DNA of 64,000 nucleotides from Dreissena polymorpha. Taxonomy: Eukaryota > Mollusca > Bivalvia > Myida > Dreissenidae. The notes below the pieces were generated by a model. The model had not been told where the DNA came from. It saw only the letters and a program-made list of their open reading frames with translations, and did no database searches. Shown here piece by piece: positions 58,510 through 64,000 of the stretch (within the stretch, counting starts at the first letter, position 1; each line of letters begins with the position of its first letter). The stretch lies in the NCBI RefSeq assembly GCF_020536995.1, contig NC_068360.1, positions 88,257,246 to 88,321,245 of the forward strand, read 5' to 3'. The translations under genes were made by a program, and so were the position numbers.

Positions 58510-59105
58510 GGAGACTAAGGCTGAAAAACTCACCAAGCTGCCATCGCTTTTCGTCTGGGAGATCGGCAGACGAACAAATAACCAAGCGCATGCACAGGGC
58601 CTTGGACGCCACAATCAGTAGAGAGACAGTTGCGTGAAGATTTGAATGCGATTTCTGATTTCTTAGGTATATTTCGTTTACAACCAAATACAAATAAAAA
58701 AATATGGTCACATATTAAACTATTTAAAGACTGCAAGTATTTCAATTTTATAGGTAAAAAGGCACGATACACGAACAATTAAAATGGCTGTAGACTGTTA
58801 ATTATTGGGATCCCTTAATAGAATACATTCTTCGGGTTAATTTCAAACTTTTTTTGTTAAATCTGTCTCATAAATGTTTGGCGACATTATCGCCATATTA
58901 TTTTGTTGAATTGCTCAGACTTTAGTTCCCCCAGGAGACAAGAAGTTCCTATTTGGTGACGATGCATGCGCCGCGAATTGCGCCGTGTTCAATCAACTGT
59001 GTCAGGTGATGTGGCACGTGCCCAGTGTGGTCACCGCGAAGGCGTAACTTGAAGGTCTGTAAGAGAATTGTGGAACCAAACTATAGCAAGTGTTACCAAA
59101 CAAAA
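58510..59105 (+). pseudogene. Faxc/metaxin-type GST_C-like gene fragment (two exons)
   Basis: Exon a (about 58510-58666) reads LPSLFVWEIGRRTNNQAHAQ then GLGRHN and, after a frameshift near 58617, VERQLREDLNAISDFL plus G. The donor is GTATAT. Exon b (from 58935) follows TTTAGTTCCCCCAG, completes the Gly codon and reads DKKFLFGDDACAANCAVFNQ then LCQVMWHVPS. A second frameshift near 59020 moves NLKVCKRIVEPNYSKCY into another frame. The pattern (AQGLGRH, DLNAISDFLGDKKFLFGD, DCAVFxQLxQVMWHxP with Asp replaced by Asn) is that of failed-axon-connections/metaxin-like proteins with a GST C-terminal fold. Exact splice phase across a 268-bp intron shows it is a genomic, not processed, copy. The N-terminal thioredoxin-like half was not found. 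Confidence 0.6.
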
Positions 59106-59194
59106 AAATTCTGGTGACGAAGGCCCGATGTGAATACGAGTTGCAAGGTTAATAATAATATGAATTTAGCTTCGGTGTGATAAAACGGACCTTA

Positions 59195-59250
59195 ATGCTT
59201 GTGCGTTAAGTGTCTTTCCATATTAGCCTGTGTCGTCCCAGAACGAGGCC
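59195..59250 (+). repeat. Partial GTGTCGTCC hairpin repeat
   Basis: TTAAGTGTCTTTCCATATTA then GCCTGTGTCGTCCCAGAACG resembles one arm of the repeat at 60865-61050 and 63641-63735. Decayed. Confidence 0.35.
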
Positions 59251-60864
59251 AATTTAAATTACGACTTACAACTTTTTTAAATAAAATAGTTATAAATGCA
59301 ATAATTCACGGTAATAATCATGTCACTACTCAATTGTTGTATACACACGAGAACACCAGAACCGCAACTTTTCGAGGCTCGTGAAAATGAAACCGAATCA
59401 AGTATTACCTACACACGACCGTTAAAAACATGTTAAATGTTCTTATCTTACAAAGACGAACTTTTAAATCCATCCAGACATTATTTGAAACGCACGCGAC
59501 TCAAATGTGCTGAAGTCAACTTTCAGAAATAAATGTAAGTCATGTATACATAATAGAAAACAGTACATAATATAAGTCACTTTAAAATAGCTATAAATAT
59601 GCATTGGCGCCACCTCCTATTCTTAGCGCCACCACCTTGGCATTGGTTCCATCTCTTTTTGGAAAAAAAAAGCAAATTCTATTAGATCTATTACATCCGA
59701 CAGACGCCGATGTTTTTTGTGTATGTATTAACTTGTACATGTTCAAAGCAATCGTTTTATGTAAAGAGCGATATAATTGGCTGTGAATGTGCTCGTGTCA
59801 CAGACAAATACATCAATTTGCTTTTACGAATTCTAACATGCCACAACTTATGAAGGTCCACACGTTTCCAAATGGGCAGTGATTGTATGTTTCTGTACAT
59901 TTTGGATGAATTTATCTTCGCTGAATCGCACTAAATGGGCCGATTTTTTAAAATAATGCGAAATATGTTGAAAAAAAAACCCATATAAATTCTAATCACT
60001 ATGTACAATTATCGGTTAAATTTAAAAACATCCGGGCCTGAGCGCCATCTCGGAAGTAGCATTGGCGCATATAAATGCATCTCACAAAAGAGGTGGCGCC
60101 CGTGATTAACGGCCGTGCTACATCTTATCTTTATGCATTCAGCTAAGAATACTTTTTGAGAAAATGTAAGGTTATAGAAGTACCTACCTGCAAAATGAAG
60201 ACTTTTTAAAACTGTCAATGTTTTTTTTACATCAAATTACATAAGACTGCATTATTATAGTGTGTCTTTGTTTTTATAAAAGAGTAGCTTTGTTTTAGAG
60301 TCTTTGCCGAACTTGAAGAGTTACATTGAGCGCATGCGCAGTGCGTACTGGCCAGACTGGGACGAATGTGTCACCGACTACTTCACAAAAGAAGCGACAA
60401 AATAAACAGACCCGACAAAATAAACATATTTTCGTTGCTATGAGACATTGCTGTGATTTGCCATACATCAAAGGCTCCACAGGGTACATAAATATCAAAC
60501 ATAAAGCAAAGTGGCATATTATTAAATATACCATGAAGTAAATTTAGGGCGGGTATTCACAATTATGTTAACAACTTGACAACAAAAATATATCATCTTT
60601 TATAAATTATGTAGATTTCGTTCTATTTCCACGATTTTGTGTTTCCATGGGTATGTTTGTAATAACGTTTTCTTAATATTTTGTCGCTCTTTTTCATAAC
60701 AGATACTCTTTTACTATATTAATTTTTATATCAAATGATACATAATCTGTACACAGTGTTATCCTCATTATTTATAAATCGAATAGCATTTTCTAATGGC
60801 ATGTTCTGTATTTCATCGATATGAATTATCATCTAACTTAACACTGTCATACTCGACATACTCG
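59251..60864. other. Mostly featureless, with GC-richer patches
   Basis: GCGCCACC motifs occur at 59608-59632 and, inverted (GGTGGCGCC), at 60091-60100. GAGCGCATGCGCAGTGCG at about 60329 contains a palindromic NRF-1-like GCGCATGCGC. No gene could be tied to them. A segment starting GGGCGGGTATTCAC at 60548 recalls the TIR of the TTAA MITE (GCGGGTATATACGA), without a partner end. Confidence 0.3.
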
Positions 60865-61050
60865 CGTAAAATGTCGCCCCAGATTATATAGGCAATCCGC
60901 ACAGTGGTCGACACTTTTCGCTTTTATCGTATTGTTTGTGTAAATACTTATTCTAGCCGGAAAGTGTCGTCCCCGGTCAGCATCCGTTAATCTGAGATAA
61001 GACACTTTAGGCACATGCATAAAGGCCAGTCTTTTCAGTGCAAGGCTCAA
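60865..61050. repeat. GTGTCGTCC...GGACGACAC hairpin repeat, two tandem copies
   Basis: Copy one (60865-60930) contains CGTAAAATGTCGCCCCAGAT...GTCGACACTTTTCGC; copy two (60956-61050) contains GCCGGAAAGTGTCGTCCCC, AGACACTTTAGGCACATGC and CAGTCTTTTCAGTGCAAGG. Each is an imperfect palindrome. I recall this family as widespread in Dreissena-type genomes. The minus-strand ORF over this region is not a gene. Confidence 0.55.
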
Positions 61051-61711
61051 TCATCTCCTTTGTGGTCATGCCACTCGTGACACTAATTTTTTTTCACCAC
61101 TCGTGAAACAAAATTTGACATACACTGAATGATCGTGGCACAAACACAACTTTGTATTGTTTAATTTTAGTCCGTGGACGGTACAATTAAACTATAATGT
61201 AAGCAGAGTCTTGCCTATAAAACTAAGTGCAATATGTGCATAGCATACGACGTACCTTAAAGAATTTTAACATCCAGGAATATGATATATACACAATTTA
61301 GAAATTTCTAATTCACACGCGTGTTTCAAAAAACAAAAAAAAACATTTTCATCAGCTTTGCTCATCGTTGGAGATTGGTTGGAAGCTACCCGTCATACTT
61401 CCCGAGCCTCGAACATCTCATTAAGCTAGTTAGATATTTCTTTATTAATTAAATAAATAATTTTTAAACAACTTAATGCGTGTGTTTATTTCGTGCATCA
61501 ACTTCAAAGCAGTGTTTACGATCATGAGAAATAATGTCATATGGAAGGAGTAGTTGTATCAAACCGAATTTGTAGTTGTTTTGTGCAAGTTCCATTGCCT
61601 TTGGAAAGTGTTCGTTTGAATTGTTTATACCGTTTTAGAACCGTTACGTTTATCATTCAAATACTTATAGAATCGTATGCTTGCATAGTATTCTGTAAAC
61701 TTGTATTATAG

Positions 61712-62372
61712 AGGTATTCCACTACGACCCAATTCAACACGATTTGTCTCGATTTCCAATATTTTGAGGTCGGTGACATTCGTAGCTCAATCGACGAAGG
61801 TCCTAGCTCAGTCGTAGCTAGTCGTGGGTCGGTCGTAAGTGATTCCTGCAACTCATAAGCTCCCGAAAAATCGTGGCCAGATTTTAGACGTGTTTAAAAT
61901 TTTGCCAGGACCTCCAAGACCTTTAATCGCAGTTGACTCGTAACAGCGTCGTAGGTATTTCGAGACTCAATCGGGGAATCGGTGATCACGTGATCTGTCT
62001 ACGAATCAGCTACGACTTTGTCAAGACTCTCACGAGTGAACCCCAAGTGAGTTGCGAGCCCGCTAAGATTCTCGCGATTTAGATCAATATCAAAATATAG
62101 TGGCGCCTTATTCATGGGTGCGTTTGGTGAGGTCCTGGCGTAGTCGTGACCGATCTGCATCGTTCGTAGTACAGTCGCAGTAGATTCTTACATCTCGTAG
62201 TGAAGTCGCGACCCTATTAGCAAGACTTCTACCGAACCCCACGATTCGTCGTAACTCAATCGTACCGGTGTCGTAACTGAATCGTATACTGTCACGAGTC
62301 TTCCCGATTCAATAAATGTGATAAATCGTAGCAAATCGTGGGCTTGTTTTCGTAATTGAATAGGGCCATAGT
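61712..62372. repeat. CpG-rich TCGTAG-dense element
   Basis: A block of about 660 bp is far richer in CG than its surroundings and is crowded with CGTAG, CGTGG, CTACGA and ACTCG words on both strands. Its ends are related by inversion: CACGATTTGTCTCGATTT near 61739 against CACGATTTGCTACGATTT in the complement near 62330, with outer CCCAATTCAA/TTGAATAGGG. This suggests a single element. No ORF of note. Confidence 0.5.
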
Positions 62373-63640
62373 CTGGTTCGTTGTGTAATGTCTAATAAAT
62401 AAAAGTATTGTTGTCACGGAATTACTGTAAGTGCCGCGCCAAAGCTCGCATGTATCGACATGAAAAGTAGAACTGTTTCATATATTATGTGATTGAATAC
62501 AGTGCGAATTGGTGGTAGGAAATCGATTGGTATATAATAAAATAATATATTTACGCGACAACAATGAAGAATCGAAAGCACTTATGTCCAACTTCAGTAA
62601 GTTACATTGTTGCCATCATGTGACGTCGTATGCCGTTTGTGTAAGTACAAAAAATTAACCAGCTCTCAAACTTGCAGTTTCTATTTGACAAGTAAAGAAC
62701 TGTTTCCTAGTTTTCTTTCCAATTTCGCAGCATTAGTTACAAGGACGGCGGGTGCAAAAAAATATCGATACAATGAAGTATTTTAGTTGTTGCATGGAAC
62801 TGTGTGAATCGCTGTTGCTGACAGATATTGAACACTTCTTAAACAGTGCCATTGTTGTGGATCTTATGATAGAGGGTTTTCCCATGTTTAAAGAATACGT
62901 TATCTATAGCATTTTATTGCATGGCATGCATTGTGAAATAAAATCATAATAAACATAAATCTTAATGCTGTTACAGTTTTTTGCTGGTGTATTGTTGTTG
63001 TTTTTTAAATAATAAAGTACTTACGTATACCTATATTTGTTGCAGTTAAAATTGACATGGAATAAAAAGACAATGTAAAAGATGCAACACAGTAGTTTTA
63101 AGAATCCCATTGATTGGTACACATTAGATTTGCCGGCTGAATTAGTTGGTATTGGCAAAAACATTGGGACTAGACAATTTCCACATACGAATCTCAGGGT
63201 TTGAGTCCTATCCATGCCACAACTTATACAGTTAATGGTAACGGAATTATTGCTAATTTCCATAAAATTGTGTGAAAGTAAATTGACTGCTGTTATATGA
63301 TTTCAATAGTGTTATATATGTAAGAAACAACCAAAACGGTTCATGGTGCTGTATAAATGAATAACTCCCATCAATGACCCGTTATAAGTTTCTAGTGTCA
63401 CCACCGTACATAATCGTGATGCAGTCTGTTCGTGTTTAACATTAAAACAAGCATCCAAAGTTGAAGGTCAGCACCATATACTGATTTTCAATATTCAACG
63501 ATTGAATAATCAATGGAAAACACAATTCAGTGTATTATATTGCTTATTAATTTAAATAAAACACTTCCCGCCTAAACTGGATTTTCACTTACAATATACC
63601 TCCTTTAAAGGAAAAATTCATTTAAAGCGGTTCATTATAA
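62373..63640. other. No recognised feature
   Basis: A 65-codon ORF at 62752-62949 (MQKNIDTMKYFSCCMELCES...) has an acceptor-like TTTCCAATTTCGCAG 20 bp upstream and AATAAA motifs shortly after its stop. No domain is recognised. It could be a terminal exon, but support is weak. Confidence 0.25.
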
Positions 63641-63735
63641 GCGGAGAGTGTCGTCCATAATTAGCCTGTGCGAATTTCACACGCTGACCTTGGATGACAC
63701 TAAACGCGCATGCATTAAGCTCCGTTTTCCCAGAT
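63641..63735 (+). repeat. GTGTCGTCC hairpin repeat, copy three
   Basis: GCGGAGAGTGTCGTCCATAA, TTAGCCTGTGCGAA, ACGCTGACCTTGGATGACAC and GCATTAAGCTCCGTTTTCCC follow the same order as at 60956-61050. The stem is imperfect (GTGTCGTCC/GGATGACAC). Confidence 0.6.
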
Positions 63736-64000
63736 TTGCTGTCATAACTTCCGGTACATCATGCGTATCGTCAGATACGTATTCTTGTTCCGCATGTCGT
63801 GTTGGTAACGGCCTCAGGACCTGTCATGCTTAAGGTAAGTTTGCAGAAAATATATGTTTTAAATGTTCTTCAATTTTAAAAATGTTGATTAAAATTGTTC
63901 TTTAAGTTGATGCTGTTGTAACAGGTGTGTCGTTATACACATACATTAAATCAGTGTTTCGTTTTAATATTCATACCAGGAATATACTACATATTTTGGG

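Noticed and set aside
60326-60541. ORFs near an NRF-1-like GCGCATGCGC motif as a promoter plus gene
   Set aside because: A single motif and ORFs of 70-80 codons on both strands; no domain or intron signals.

Overview
The window is AT-rich nuclear DNA from an animal, most likely a bivalve mollusc. I suspect a Dreissena-type mussel, because several interspersed repeats match patterns I associate with that genus: a tRNA-bearing element with AAAGGGGCCTTTTCAC ends, a GTGTCGTCC...GGACGACAC hairpin repeat, and a GAGACGCC hairpin MITE. Pearl-like elements with GGAC microsatellites also point to bivalves. The species is inferred from memory, not searched. There are no long intact ORFs, rRNA genes, CRISPR arrays or bacterial signals. 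Host genes appear only as short spliced exons.

Region 1 (1-3054) holds a TTAA-flanked MITE and a possible 2.5-kb TA-flanked DNA element. Region 2 (3055-29212) is the main structure: two near-identical units of 12.3 kb and 10.6 kb lie head to tail (3055-15318 and 15328-25975), and a third copy is represented only by its right end (28556-29212). Unit boundaries coincide with a 12-bp asymmetric inverted repeat (ATGGAATGAGTG), a hairpin and a terminal CTAG. These are hallmarks of Helentron/Helitron2 rolling-circle elements, here oriented on the minus strand. The unit seems non-autonomous (no Rep/helicase ORF). It carries nested elements, satellite arrays, a CRE-containing promoter-like block and a spliced first exon that looks captured from a host gene. 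The two units differ by clean gains or losses: a TTAA MITE, a hAT-like element and one satellite monomer.

Region 3 (29890-46943) contains two tandem paralogous host genes on the plus strand with the same architecture: signal-peptide exon, 34-bp exon with a Cx4C motif, and a cysteine-rich exon of about 140 bp. For the second gene there is also a transmembrane and tail exon. They would encode small secreted or type I membrane cysteine-rich proteins. Introns and intergenic DNA hold LINE fragments, minisatellites, fold-back elements and satellite arrays.

Region 4 (46950-64000) is repeat-rich: tRNA-derived SINEs, a LINE tail, a pogo/Tigger-type transposon fragment, a Penelope-like reverse transcriptase fossil, and a broken two-exon fragment of a Faxc/GST_C-like gene whose splice junction is still in phase. 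All coordinates and similarities come from reading by eye; no alignment or database search was run.
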